Source of the DNA: Actinomyces sp.
GTDB taxonomy: Bacteria > Actinomycetota > Actinomycetes > Actinomycetales > Actinomycetaceae
Reading direction: 5' to 3'
Assembly (NCBI RefSeq): GCF_030524025.1
Contig: NZ_JAUNHI010000018.1
Span: 1-48,526 of the forward strand
DNA length: 48,526 bases
The notes below the pieces were generated by a model. The model ran no database searches, was not told the DNA's origin, and was given only the letters and a program-made list of their open reading frames with translations. The translations under genes were made by a program, and so were the position numbers. Below are positions 1-8,519 of this stretch, piece by piece; the first letter of the stretch is position 1; each line of letters begins with the position of its first letter.

Positions 1-76
1 ACTAGACCGGTGAGGTCGCCACTTGGCGGGTGAGGTCGCATGCCCGGCGTACGACCTCACCGGTCTAGTGGCGACC
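1..76. repeat. Nested inverted and direct repeats
   Basis: An 18-base sequence at 1-18 is repeated perfectly in reverse complement at 52-69. A second pair, GGTCGCCACT at 15-24 and AGTGGCGACC at 67-76, overlaps it. GGTGAGGTCGC also occurs twice as a direct repeat, at 9-19 and 29-39. The segment could fold as alternative hairpins. It may be a REP-like element, a terminator of a gene left of the window, or a mobile-element end; the sequence does not decide. Bases 77-204 contain no convincing gene. Confidence 0.7.
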
Positions 77-204
77 CGACGAGCTTCCCGAGGTGGCCCG
101 GGCCGTGCCATCCGACGCGCGCAGGTGCCGCAGGCGTGGTGCTCCAGTGCGCCCAGCCCCACGCCGGACACGTGCGACGGAACCTGCTTCAATCAACGTG
201 AGGT

Positions 205-444
205 GTGATACACTTACGTACCGCACCCAGAAATGGTGTTGGAACGATCCGCAACCTGCGTGGATATCGGGTTTCTTCGTATGTGTGGGGAGCTGTAGTC
301 GGCAACCAGCGTCTTGAGATCATTTCAAGTTGGCAAGGTCGTCTCAGCTGGGGTCTGAGTACTGTCGGACAAGGGGTGACATCATCTCAGTATCTTCAGG
401 TAAATCTAGGTCGTAATGGAGCAGCCTATGTAACCGCGAAATGA
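205..444 (+). CDS. Uncertain small ORF, 79 aa, in a lower-GC segment
   Basis: A GTG-started frame of 79 codons whose in-frame upstream codon is a stop (199-201), so it cannot extend leftwards. The segment is clearly less GC-rich than the rest of the window and the translation has balanced composition, with no cysteine and several Gly, Ser and Val; it reads like the C-terminal part of a small or secreted protein. A TACACT box lies at 209-214, inside the frame, which argues against this start if that box is a promoter. There is no clear ribosome binding site. I recognise no family. It may be a decayed fragment of a transferred gene or not coding. Confidence 0.25.
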   Translation: MIHLRTAPRNGVGTIRNLRGYRVSSYVWGAVVGNQRLEIISSWQGRLSWGLSTVGQGVTSSQYLQVNLGRNGAAYVTAK

Positions 445-502
445 TTGATTATAGATCTTCGTGCAGTCTTTTGGCTGTGCCAACTAGAAAGGGAGCATTG
501 CC

Positions 503-604
503 ATGGCATTGTCTTTGACCCACATTGTCGTGCTGGGAACATTCGTTGCTTTGATCGCCCTGGTTGTCGTAGTCGTCATCGCGTTCATGGGGCGCGGCAA
601 GTAA
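503..604 (+). CDS. Small single-span membrane peptide, 33 aa
   Basis: ATG at 503 follows the ribosome binding sequence AGGGAG with about 8 nt spacing, and the frame ends at TAA 602-604. The 33-residue product starts MALSLTHIVV, continues as an uninterrupted Leu/Val/Ile/Ala stretch to about residue 28, and ends FMGRGK. This is a short outer segment, one membrane helix and a positively charged tail, so an N-out/C-in orientation fits the positive-inside rule. It converges with the ClC gene. No family is recognised; a membrane regulator, a type I toxin-like peptide or a small subunit are possible and none is supported by a partner gene here. Confidence 0.5.
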   Translation: MALSLTHIVVLGTFVALIALVVVVVIAFMGRGK

Positions 605-635
605 GGGTGCTCCACGCCGGGCGGTCCGGGCCGTG

Positions 636-1919
636 TCACTCCGAGTCGGTGCGGCGGCGCAGGCGGCCTGAGGCCAACCACCACACCGGTAGGGAGATGA
701 GCGCCATCAGCACGAGGGTCCACAGGGGCGTGCGCACGATCTCCCACACGAACACCACCCCGAAGCGGGGCGCGCTGGGTGACCGCCAGGACGGCGCCGG
801 CCCCGACGACGGCGAGCACGGGACGCTGGTCTCCCAGCCCGCCAGACCGAGTGCGACCGCAACGGCGCTCCCCGCGCTGGCGCCCAGGGCGAAGGAGGGC
901 GCCAGGAGGCCGCCCGTGGCGCCCGCCCCCAGGGTCAGCCCCGTGAGGAGGGGCTTGAGCACGGCGACGGCGAGCAGGGTGACCAAGGCGGAGGTCGTCG
1001 CCGGTGCCCGGAGAGCCGCCTCGAAGGCGTCCCGGCCGTTGCCCGGCAGGACCGGGAGCCACAGGGAGGCCGTGCCCGTCAGCGCCCCCGCGGCGCCGAT
1101 GCCCAGGGGAAGGGTCCAGGTGTCGGTGAGCCGGTGGTTCTTGAACCACGACCACAGCCGCCGCGCCCCCACGCCGAGGCCGAGGGCCACGGGTGCCACC
1201 AGCAGGGTCCCCGTCACCGTGGCGGCATTGGGCTCCTCAACGGTCAGCTCGATCGCGGGCCCGGTGCCGGCGTGCAGCCAGGACACGGCGGTGGCGATCA
1301 GGCCCACCGGCACAGCCAGGAGCAGGCCTCGCCGTCGGGTCCCGGCCACCATCGTCATCTCGACGGCGAAGACGGCCCCTCCCAGCGGAGCGTTGTACAT
1401 GGCGGCCAGCCCCGCCCCCGCGGCGGAGGCCAGTAGCAGCGCCGTCATCCCGGTGTCCAGGCCCAGCGCGGAGGAGATCCGGGCGGCCGCGGCCCCAGCG
1501 ATGATCCGCGGGGCGCCCTCCCGGCCCACCGAGTTTCCCGCCCCGACCGTGAGCACCTGCACGACGCCGTCGAGGACCGGACGCACCAGGACCATCCGTC
1601 GCGCGCTCCCACCCGAGGGGTCGGCCACCGCCGCCTCGACACTGACGACGCCGCCGGTGGCCCGGAGCCACCACCACAGGAGCCCGGCCACGATCCCACC
1701 GAACACAGGGGCCGCCACCCGGCGCCACGGCGGCGCCGCCGCGACTCGCTCGGGAAGGCTCCCCGCATCGACCCCGTAGAAGATCCGCTCGATGCCCTCC
1801 AGCAGCAGGGCCATCGCCGTGCCCGCCACCCCCGCCGCGATCCCCGCCACAACCACCCCGAGGCACAGCCGTGCCCAGGAGGGCCGTGGGGCGGCTGACG
1901 GGCAGGTCGCGGAGAACAT
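636..1919 (-). CDS. ClC-family chloride channel/transporter
   Basis: A 427-residue polytopic protein of the voltage-gated chloride channel (ClC) family, which moves Cl- across the cytoplasmic membrane either as a channel or in exchange for H+. GNS-GREGA at 128-136 is the ClC signature with the external gating glutamate E134 (the usual Pro after GREG is Ala). NAPLGGAVFAVE lies at 176-187, and the second selectivity-filter segment GATGGLLAP at 333-341. The residue after E187, which aligns with the internal proton glutamate of the E. coli exchanger (E203), is M188, hinting at altered proton coupling; that is inference. Residues about 368-385 do not look like ClC: the canonical helix sequence VLAVVGAGAVLAVTQRAP is instead encoded in another frame over 765-818, after which the frame returns to FGVVFVWEIV. 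The start sits 7 nt after a TATCGT box, which suggests a leaderless mRNA. Confidence 0.85.
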   Translation of the reverse strand: MFSATCPSAAPRPSWARLCLGVVVAGIAAGVAGTAMALLLEGIERIFYGVDAGSLPERVAAAPPWRRVAAPVFGGIVAGLLWWWLRATGGVVSVEAAVADPSGGSARRMVLVRPVLDGVVQVLTVGAGNSVGREGAPRIIAGAAAARISSALGLDTGMTALLLASAAGAGLAAMYNAPLGGAVFAVEMTMVAGTRRRGLLLAVPVGLIATAVSWLHAGTGPAIELTVEEPNAATVTGTLLVAPVALGLGVGARRLWSWFKNHRLTDTWTLPLGIGAAGALTGTASLWLPVLPGNGRDAFEAALRAPATTSALVTLLAVAVLKPLLTGLTLGAGATGGLLAPSFALGASAGSAVAVALGLAGWETSVPCSPSSGPAPSWRSPSAPRFGVVFVWEIVRTPLWTLVLMALISLPVWWLASGRLRRRTDSE

Positions 1920-1926
1920 CGGCTCG

Positions 1927-1932
1927 ACGATA
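1927..1932 (-). promoter_or_regulatory. -10 box of leaderless promoter for the ClC gene
   Basis: Read on the minus strand, TATCGT ends 7 nt before the ATG at 1919, the spacing expected when transcription begins at the start codon. No ribosome binding site precedes the ATG. No clear -35 box. Confidence 0.4.
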
Positions 1933-2063
1933 TGCCGGTCGCCCGCACCTGGCGACCCTCCTCATCGGATCCCCGCGTTGGTGCGAGCAGTCGTGGGCGG
2001 CGGGCGGCTGGAACGTGACCGGCGCCCCGCCGCCCAGCGGCTCTCACGGCGGTGCGAGGTTGG

Positions 2064-2069
2064 TAGAGT
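2064..2069 (+). promoter_or_regulatory. -10 box for the ABC exporter operon
   Basis: TAGAGT fits the actinobacterial -10 pattern TANNNT, giving a predicted leader of about 38 nt before the ATG at 2114. The -35 region is not evident. Confidence 0.4.
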
Positions 2070-2113
2070 CGTGGAGTTTTCGGCAACGTGCCCCCTATCC
2101 GGACCGGAGTCCC

Positions 2114-3847
2114 ATGCTCGTCAGTCTTCTACGCACCCGTCTACGTCCGTACCGCCTCCTGCTGGTTGGAGTCCTCGTCCTGCAGTTCGTGCAGGTGATG
2201 GCCTCCCTGTACCTCCCGAACCTCAACGCGGACATCATCGACGTCGGGGTGGCGCAGGGAGACACGGGGTACATCTGGCGCACCGGAGCACTCATGCTGG
2301 GCGTGGCCCTCGTGCAGGGCGTGTGCGCCGTCGGGGCCACCTGGTTGGCGGCGCGCTCGGCGCTGGGCATGGGCCGCGACCTGCGAGGCCTCGTCTTCCG
2401 CCGGGTCGGGGACTTCTCGGAGCGGGAGGTCTCGGCCTTCGGGGCGGGCTCCCTCATCACCCGGACAACCAACGACGTCCAACAGGTGCAGATGCTCGTG
2501 CTCATGAGCTGCACGATGCTCGTGACGGCGCCGCTGCTGGCCGTTGGCGGCGTCATCATGGCGGTGACCCATGCCCCGTCGCTGTCCTGGCTCATCGCCG
2601 TGGCGGTGCCGGTGCTGTTGGTCATTGTGGGCCTGACGATCTCGCGGATGGTGCCGCTGTTCCGCTCCTACCAGGAGAGGCTGGACGGGATCAACCGGGT
2701 CATGCGCGAGCAGCTGACCGGGATCAGGGTCGTGCGGGCCTTCGTGCGCGAGGAGGTCGAGGCCGAGCGCTTCGAGGTGGCCAACCGGGAGATCTCCACC
2801 GTCGGGGAGCGGATCGGGCGGCTGTTCATCTTCCTGTTCCCGGCTGTCATGTTCGTCCTGGACGTCACGATGGTCGGGGTCATCTGGTTCGGCGGTCACC
2901 AGGTCGGCCAGGGCGATGTCGAGGTCGGCACGCTCGTGGCCTTCATGACCTACCTCATGCAGATCCTCATGGGGATCGTCATGGCCAGCTTCATGACCAT
3001 GATGATCCCGCGCGCGGCGGTGTGCGCCGAGCGCATCAGCGAGGTGCTGGCCACCGAAACCTCGCTGACGGTGCCCGCCGACGCCCAGGAGGTCTTCCCC
3101 GAGCCCGGCACGCTCGAGCTGCGTGCCGTGCGCTTCACCTACCCCGGAGCCCAGGAGCCCGTGCTCGACGACATCAGCTTCACGGCCCGTCCGGGCATGA
3201 CCGTGGCCGTCGTGGGATCGACCGGCGCCGGCAAGACGACCCTGGTCAACCTGGTGGCCCGCCTGCTGGAGGTCACCAGCGGTGAGGTGATGGTCGGCGG
3301 GATCGACGTGCGCCGGGCCGAGCCCGAGGCGCTGTGGTCCCAGCTGGGCATCGTGCCCCAAAAGCCCTTCCTGTTCGCGGGCTCCGTGGCCTCCAACCTC
3401 CGGCTGGGGCGCCAGGAGGCCACTGACAAGGAGCTGTGGGAGGCTCTCGAGCTCGCCCAGGCGGCCGACTTCGTCAAGGCGATGGACGGGGGCCTGGAGG
3501 CCGAGATCGCCCAGGGCGGCACGAATGTCTCGGGCGGCCAGCGCCAGCGCCTGGCCATCGCCCGGGCGATCGTGCGCCGGCCCGCGGTGCTCGTCTTCGA
3601 CGACTCCTTCTCGGCCCTGGACGTGGCCACCGACGCCCGCCTGCGCGCCGCCCTGTGGCCGGCGACCCGCGGCATCACCAAGCTCGTCGTGGCCCAGCGG
3701 GTCTCAACGATCACCGACGCCGACCTCATCGTCGTCCTCGACGACGGCAGGCTCGTCGGCTCGGGCCGGCACAAGGATCTGCTGGCCGACAACGAGACCT
3801 ACCGCGAGATCGTCACCTCCCAGCTCGGAAGCGAGGCACTGGCATGA
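2114..3847 (+). CDS. Heterodimeric ABC exporter, subunit with degenerate ATP site
   Basis: A 577-residue half-exporter: an N-terminal six-helix transmembrane domain (about residues 1-310) followed by a nucleotide-binding domain. Walker A is GSTGAGKTT from residue 368, the signature is canonical VSGGQ at 472-476, but Walker B reads FDDS with D497 in place of the catalytic glutamate, and the switch histidine is Q528. In the family these changes mark the non-hydrolysing site of heterodimeric exporters such as TM287/288 and BmrCD. The start at 2114 was chosen because the transmembrane domain begins there; the frame is open further upstream but that part has no family features. The stop overlaps the next start as ATGA, so the two subunits are translationally coupled. 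The substrate (drug, lipid or peptide) cannot be read from the sequence. Confidence 0.93.
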   Translation: MLVSLLRTRLRPYRLLLVGVLVLQFVQVMASLYLPNLNADIIDVGVAQGDTGYIWRTGALMLGVALVQGVCAVGATWLAARSALGMGRDLRGLVFRRVGDFSEREVSAFGAGSLITRTTNDVQQVQMLVLMSCTMLVTAPLLAVGGVIMAVTHAPSLSWLIAVAVPVLLVIVGLTISRMVPLFRSYQERLDGINRVMREQLTGIRVVRAFVREEVEAERFEVANREISTVGERIGRLFIFLFPAVMFVLDVTMVGVIWFGGHQVGQGDVEVGTLVAFMTYLMQILMGIVMASFMTMMIPRAAVCAERISEVLATETSLTVPADAQEVFPEPGTLELRAVRFTYPGAQEPVLDDISFTARPGMTVAVVGSTGAGKTTLVNLVARLLEVTSGEVMVGGIDVRRAEPEALWSQLGIVPQKPFLFAGSVASNLRLGRQEATDKELWEALELAQAADFVKAMDGGLEAEIAQGGTNVSGGQRQRLAIARAIVRRPAVLVFDDSFSALDVATDARLRAALWPATRGITKLVVAQRVSTITDADLIVVLDDGRLVGSGRHKDLLADNETYREIVTSQLGSEALA

Positions 3848-5826
3848 GCGCCACCGACCGCACCGCCCCCGAGGGGACCACCGCCGAGGACGATGCCCTG
3901 GCCACCGAGGCGCTGGCCTCCTCCAACGACTGGATGAACGGGCCGCCCCCGGGCAAGGCCAACGCCTTCTGGCCGTCCTTCACCCGGATGCTGGGCCTGC
4001 TGGCGCCCTTCAAGATCTCGCTGGCTGTCGCCGGGGTCTCCACGGTGGCCTCGGTGGTGCTGGCGGTCATCGCCCCCAAGGTCCTGGGCCGGGCCACCAA
4101 CCTCGTGTTCGAGGGCGCCATCAGCGCCCGGATGCCCGCCGGGGTGACCAAGGACCAGGTGGTCGCGACCCTGGAGGCCCAGGGGCAGGACCAGATGGCC
4201 GACATGCTACGGGCCATGGACCTCGTGCCCGGGGCCGGGATCGACTTCGGCGCACTGGGCCGGGTCCTGCTCCTCGTGCTCGTCCTCTACACCTTCGCCT
4301 TCCTGCTGGCCTGGCTCGAGGGCTTCATCCTCAACCGCGTCATGATCAAGGCCATGTACCGGCTGCGCGCCGAGGTCGAGGCCAAGATCCACCGCCTGCC
4401 GCTGTCCTACTTCGACCGTGTCCAGCGCGGCGAGCTGCTCAGCCGGGTGACCAACGACATCGACAATGTCGCCAACACCCTCCAGCAGTCGCTGGCCAGC
4501 GCCCTCAGCTCGATCCTGACGGTGCTGGGCGTGCTGGTCATGATGCTGTCGATCTCCTGGCGCCTGACCCTGGTCGCGCTCATCGTCCTGCCGCTCATGG
4601 CCGTGCTCTTCGGGATCATCGGGCCGCGCTCCCAGAAGGCCTTCACCGTCCAGTGGGCCAAGACCGGCCGGCTCAACTCCCGTGTCGAGGAGTCCTTCTC
4701 CGGCCACGCCCTGGTGCGCACCTACGGTCGGACCGCCGAGTCCCGTGCCGAGTTCGACCAGGACAACGAGGACCTGTACCGGGCCAGCCTGCGCGCCCAG
4801 TTCCTCTCGGGCATCATGATGCCGATCATGCAGGTCGTCGGAAACCTCGCCTACGTGGCCATCGCCGTCGTGGGTGGCTACATGGTGGCCGGCGGCAGCC
4901 TGCGCCTGGGCGACGTCCAGGCATTCATCCAGTACTCCCAGCAGTTCTCCCAGCCCCTGGCCCAGCTCGGCGGCATGGCCACGGCCGTGCAGTCCGGCAC
5001 CGCCAGCGCCGAGCGCATCTTCGACCTGCTCGACGCCGACGAGCAGCGCCCCGACACCGTCCCGGCCACCGGGGCCGGCACCGGCGGGGCCGGGATCATC
5101 GAGATGGAGCACGTGCGCTTCTCCTACGACCCCGACGCCGAGCTCATCCGCGACCTGTCGCTGCGCGTCGAGCCGGGCCAGACCGTGGCCATCGTCGGGC
5201 CGACCGGAGCGGGCAAGACCACCCTGGTCAACCTCCTCATGCGCTTCTACGAGATCGACTCCGGGCGCATCACCCTCGACGGGACCGACATCGCGGCCAT
5301 GAACCGCCGCGACGTGCGCGCCCGCACCGGCATGGTCCTCCAGGACCCCTGGCTCTTCCAGGGCACGATCCGGGAGAACATCCGCTACGGGCGCCCCGGC
5401 GCCACCGACGAGGAGGTGGAGGAGGCCGCCCGCGCCTGCTACGTCGACCACATCGTGCGCGCCCTGCCCGAGGGCTACGACACGGTCCTGGACGAGGAGG
5501 CCGCCAACGTCTCGGCCGGGGAGCGCCAGCTGCTCACGATCGCCCGGGCCTTCATCGCCGACCCCGCCGTCCTCATCCTCGACGAGGCCACCAGCTCGGT
5601 GGACACCCGCACCGAGCTGCTCGTCCAGAACGCGATGGCCGCCCTGCGCCACGGACGCACGAGCTTCGTCATCGCCCACCGCCTGTCGACCATCCGCGAC
5701 GCCGACACGATCCTCGTCATGGAGCACGGCGACATCGTCGAGCAGGGCACCCACGCCGAGCTCCTCGAGCGCGACGGCGCCTACGCCCGCCTCCACGCCG
5801 CGCAGTTCGCCCAGGCAGCCGTGTGA
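3844..5826 (+). CDS. Heterodimeric ABC exporter, catalytic subunit
   Basis: A 660-residue half-exporter beginning at the ATG that overlaps the upstream stop. An N-terminal extension of about 45 residues precedes the transmembrane domain, which contains an extra segment near residues 95-130. Walker A is GPTGAGKTT from residue 452, Walker B LILDEATS with the catalytic glutamate E581, and the switch histidine is H612. Its signature is degenerate, VSAGE at 556-560 instead of LSGGQ. The two subunits are therefore complementary: this protein's Walker motifs pair with the partner's good signature to form the active site, while the partner's altered Walker B pairs with VSAGE here. A strong hairpin terminator follows. 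Substrate unknown. Confidence 0.93.
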   Translation: MSATDRTAPEGTTAEDDALATEALASSNDWMNGPPPGKANAFWPSFTRMLGLLAPFKISLAVAGVSTVASVVLAVIAPKVLGRATNLVFEGAISARMPAGVTKDQVVATLEAQGQDQMADMLRAMDLVPGAGIDFGALGRVLLLVLVLYTFAFLLAWLEGFILNRVMIKAMYRLRAEVEAKIHRLPLSYFDRVQRGELLSRVTNDIDNVANTLQQSLASALSSILTVLGVLVMMLSISWRLTLVALIVLPLMAVLFGIIGPRSQKAFTVQWAKTGRLNSRVEESFSGHALVRTYGRTAESRAEFDQDNEDLYRASLRAQFLSGIMMPIMQVVGNLAYVAIAVVGGYMVAGGSLRLGDVQAFIQYSQQFSQPLAQLGGMATAVQSGTASAERIFDLLDADEQRPDTVPATGAGTGGAGIIEMEHVRFSYDPDAELIRDLSLRVEPGQTVAIVGPTGAGKTTLVNLLMRFYEIDSGRITLDGTDIAAMNRRDVRARTGMVLQDPWLFQGTIRENIRYGRPGATDEEVEEAARACYVDHIVRALPEGYDTVLDEEAANVSAGERQLLTIARAFIADPAVLILDEATSSVDTRTELLVQNAMAALRHGRTSFVIAHRLSTIRDADTILVMEHGDIVEQGTHAELLERDGAYARLHAAQFAQAAV

Positions 5827-5830
5827 CCCC

Positions 5831-5872
5831 GTGCCGGTGGGGCGGTGCGGACCGACACCGCCCCACCGGCAC
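5831..5872. terminator. Bidirectional hairpin terminator
   Basis: A perfect 17-bp stem (5831-5847 with 5856-5872) around an 8-nt loop lies between the convergent ABC exporter and phosphofructokinase genes. There is no T-tract, as is common in high-GC actinobacteria. Confidence 0.8.
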
Positions 5873-5929
5873 CGGTGAGCACCGGACGGTAGCGGCCGGA
5901 TCCTGTCGCGACCCGGCCGCCGGCGTCCG

Positions 5930-8287
5930 TCAGTCCGCCTGCTCCTTTGCCGCCTGCTCGACCAGGGCGTGGAAGTCGGGGGCGTCCTCGACGGCGATGG
6001 GCCCGGTGTCGAGGTTGACCAGCCCGATCGCGTCGCGCAGCCCCATCCACCACTGGTGGCGCGGGCGGCGGGCCGCCAGGTCGAGCTCCTCGTCCATGCG
6101 CTCGAGGCGGTGGTGGGTGATGCGCCCCCCGATGAGGCCCACATAGCTGGAGTGCCACGAGCCCGCCTCCAGCTGGTCGGCGATGAGCTCCAGGGCGTGG
6201 GCCACCAGCTTGGTGGCCATGATCCGGTCGAAGGCCGAGGGGTCACCGCCCTGCTGGAGGTGGCCGATCGCCGCCTCCCGCACGTCGTAGAGGCCCGAGC
6301 CCTCCTCGGAGAAGATCCGGGCGAGCACCTCGCGGGTGTAGTTCTCGCTGGCCCGCTCGTTGCGCACGACGAGGTAGAGCCTGCGGCCGGCGCGGAAGGC
6401 CTCGACCATGCGATCGGTGTCCTCCCGCAGCCCGGCCAGCGTGACACCGTCCTCATTGAGGTAGACGAGCTCGGCCCCCGTGGCGATGCCGCTCATGAGC
6501 GCCAGGTAGCCGCAGCGGCGGCCCATCGTCTCGGTGACGAAGCACCGGTGCGAGGCGGCGGCTGACTGCTTGATCGAGTCCAGGGCGTGGACGGCGTTGT
6601 TGAGTGCCGTGTCCGCCCCCACGCTCAGCTCGGAGCCGGGCAGGTTGTTGTCGATGGTGGCCGGCACGCACACGATCGGGATCTTGAAGGCGGGGTAGCG
6701 GTCGCGCTCGGTGACGAGCTTGTGCGCGGCGAGGTAGGCGTTGAATCCGCCGATGACCAGCAGGGCGTCGATCTCATGGGACTCGATCGAACGGCCCAGG
6801 GCGTAGAGCTGTTCGATGGTGGGGATCTCCCGACGCGTGCCGAGCTCGGCGCCGCCGTTGCCCACCCAGCCCTCGACGTCGTCCCAGGACAGCTCACGGA
6901 CATCACCGTCCAGCAGGCCGGGGAAGCCGCCGTAGACGCCCAGCATCGTAAAGTCGTGGTCGAGGCCCAGGCGGACGGCGGCACGGGCCGCCGTGTTCAT
7001 CCCCGGGGCCAGGCCGCCGGCGTGGATGATCGCCACCCGCTTGTTGCGCTGGCCCTCCTTGGGCTTGGGCACGCCATAGAGGGAGGGGGGCGTGGACATG
7101 TTCTCGAAGAGCACGAGCATCTGGCCGAAGCTGGTGCCCCGCGCCTGGACCGCGCCGAGGTAGTCCCCGGCGGCCACGAGGTCCTTGACCGCCTGGGTGG
7201 CGCGGATCTGCTCCATCATCGGCAGGCGCTGGATGCGGTTGTGCCGCTCGGCGATGATGCACGGCTCGGTGCCCGCCTCGGCCGTGAGCACCTCACGGGC
7301 GGCCGTGCAGCCCAGGAGGGTCGACATCCAGCGGTCGTAGGCGCTGGGCTTGCCGCCCCGCTGGACATGACCGAGGATCGTCACGCGCGCCTTCTCCCCG
7401 AGGCGGTCGGCCAGGACCTGCTTGACGTCCTCCGCGGTGATCCTGTTGCCGGCCCGGTCCGTGGCCCCCTCGGCGACGATGACCATGGACTCGCGCCGCC
7501 CCGCCTCCCGGCCATGGGAGAGCTTGCGGCACATGTCGTCCTCCCAGCCGTCGGCCGGGGGCAGCTCGGGCACGAGCACGTAGTCGCAGCCCCCGGCCAC
7601 GGCCGCCATGAGCGCCAGGTAGCCGCAGTGGCGGCCCATGACCTCGACGATGAAGGTCCGCTGGTGGGAGGCCGCGGTGGAGGAGATGTCGTCGATGGCC
7701 TCGAGTATCCGGTGGAGGGCCGAGTCGGTGCCGATGGTCATGTCGGCGCCGACGAGGTCGTTGTCGATGGAGCCCACGATGCCCGTGACGATGAGGCTCG
7801 GGTGCGCCGCGGCGGTCTCCGGGGTGATCTCGCCGGCCTCGACGAGCTCGGCGAGCAGGCCCGGCCAGTTCTTGCGGAACTCGTTGGTGCCGGTCAGCGA
7901 CCCGTCCCCGCCGATGACGACGAGGCGGTCGATGCCGTGCTCGAGCAGGTGGAGGGCGGCGGCGCGCTGCCCCTCCCTCTCGCGGAACTCCGGGCAGCGG
8001 GCGGTGCCGATGATCGTGCCTCCCCGGTGCAGCACGGAGCCCACGGCGTCCCAGCCCAGGGGCCGGATGGACTCCCCACCGGCCACGGCCCCGGCCCAGC
8101 CCTCCATGACGGCGTAGGGGCGTGCCCCCATGCGCAGGGCGGTGCGCACGACCGCGCGCACGGCGGCGTTCATGCCCTGGGCGTCACCCCCGGAGGTCAG
8201 TACCCCGATGCGCACCGGGTCGTCGGGCTCCTGGCTCGGGCTCGCGCCGTCGGCCTGCGTGGGGATGAGGGCTGGACTATCGGTCAT
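5930..8287 (-). CDS. Tandem-domain (eukaryote-like) 6-phosphofructokinase
   Basis: At 785 residues this is about twice the length of the usual bacterial PfkA and consists of two phosphofructokinase domains in tandem. The N-terminal half carries [11 protein letters not shown] (31-41), the ATP-site GGDGS (126-130) and GSIDND with the catalytic base D175, followed by the eukaryotic-style sequence [11 protein letters not shown]. The C-terminal half repeats the fold but has GGFNA (513-517) in place of GGDGS and ATIDNN (543-548) in place of TIDND, as in the regulatory halves of animal and fungal enzymes. It should phosphorylate fructose-6-phosphate with ATP in glycolysis, with the second half probably binding an allosteric effector. 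The ATG at 8287 is preceded by GGAAGGA. Bacterial PPi-dependent enzymes lack GGDGS, so ATP is the likely donor. Confidence 0.92.
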   Translation of the reverse strand: MTDSPALIPTQADGASPSQEPDDPVRIGVLTSGGDAQGMNAAVRAVVRTALRMGARPYAVMEGWAGAVAGGESIRPLGWDAVGSVLHRGGTIIGTARCPEFREREGQRAAALHLLEHGIDRLVVIGGDGSLTGTNEFRKNWPGLLAELVEAGEITPETAAAHPSLIVTGIVGSIDNDLVGADMTIGTDSALHRILEAIDDISSTAASHQRTFIVEVMGRHCGYLALMAAVAGGCDYVLVPELPPADGWEDDMCRKLSHGREAGRRESMVIVAEGATDRAGNRITAEDVKQVLADRLGEKARVTILGHVQRGGKPSAYDRWMSTLLGCTAAREVLTAEAGTEPCIIAERHNRIQRLPMMEQIRATQAVKDLVAAGDYLGAVQARGTSFGQMLVLFENMSTPPSLYGVPKPKEGQRNKRVAIIHAGGLAPGMNTAARAAVRLGLDHDFTMLGVYGGFPGLLDGDVRELSWDDVEGWVGNGGAELGTRREIPTIEQLYALGRSIESHEIDALLVIGGFNAYLAAHKLVTERDRYPAFKIPIVCVPATIDNNLPGSELSVGADTALNNAVHALDSIKQSAAASHRCFVTETMGRRCGYLALMSGIATGAELVYLNEDGVTLAGLREDTDRMVEAFRAGRRLYLVVRNERASENYTREVLARIFSEEGSGLYDVREAAIGHLQQGGDPSAFDRIMATKLVAHALELIADQLEAGSWHSSYVGLIGGRITHHRLERMDEELDLAARRPRHQWWMGLRDAIGLVNLDTGPIAVEDAPDFHALVEQAAKEQAD

Positions 8288-8443
8288 GGCGGGGTCCTTC
8301 CGTGTGCGTGCCCCTATTGTGGTCCGTTCCCGAGACCCGAGTCACGCCCCGTGGGCCCGTCATCCGTACCTGGATGCCCCCGTCCCGTCCCGTCCCGCGC
8401 CGGCCGACGGCGCTTCGTCACCGTCGCGTGGGCCGCGTCGCGT

Positions 8444-8449
8444 TAGGCT
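8444..8449 (+). promoter_or_regulatory. -10 box for the sucCD operon
   Basis: TAGGCT matches TANNNT and would start an mRNA about 64 nt before the sucC ATG. No convincing -35 box. Confidence 0.4.
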
Positions 8450-8519
8450 CGTGCCGGATGCCGCGACGGCCCGCTCCACGGGCCCGGACGCGGGTGGAAC
8501 CGTGGGAGGAACGAGCCGG

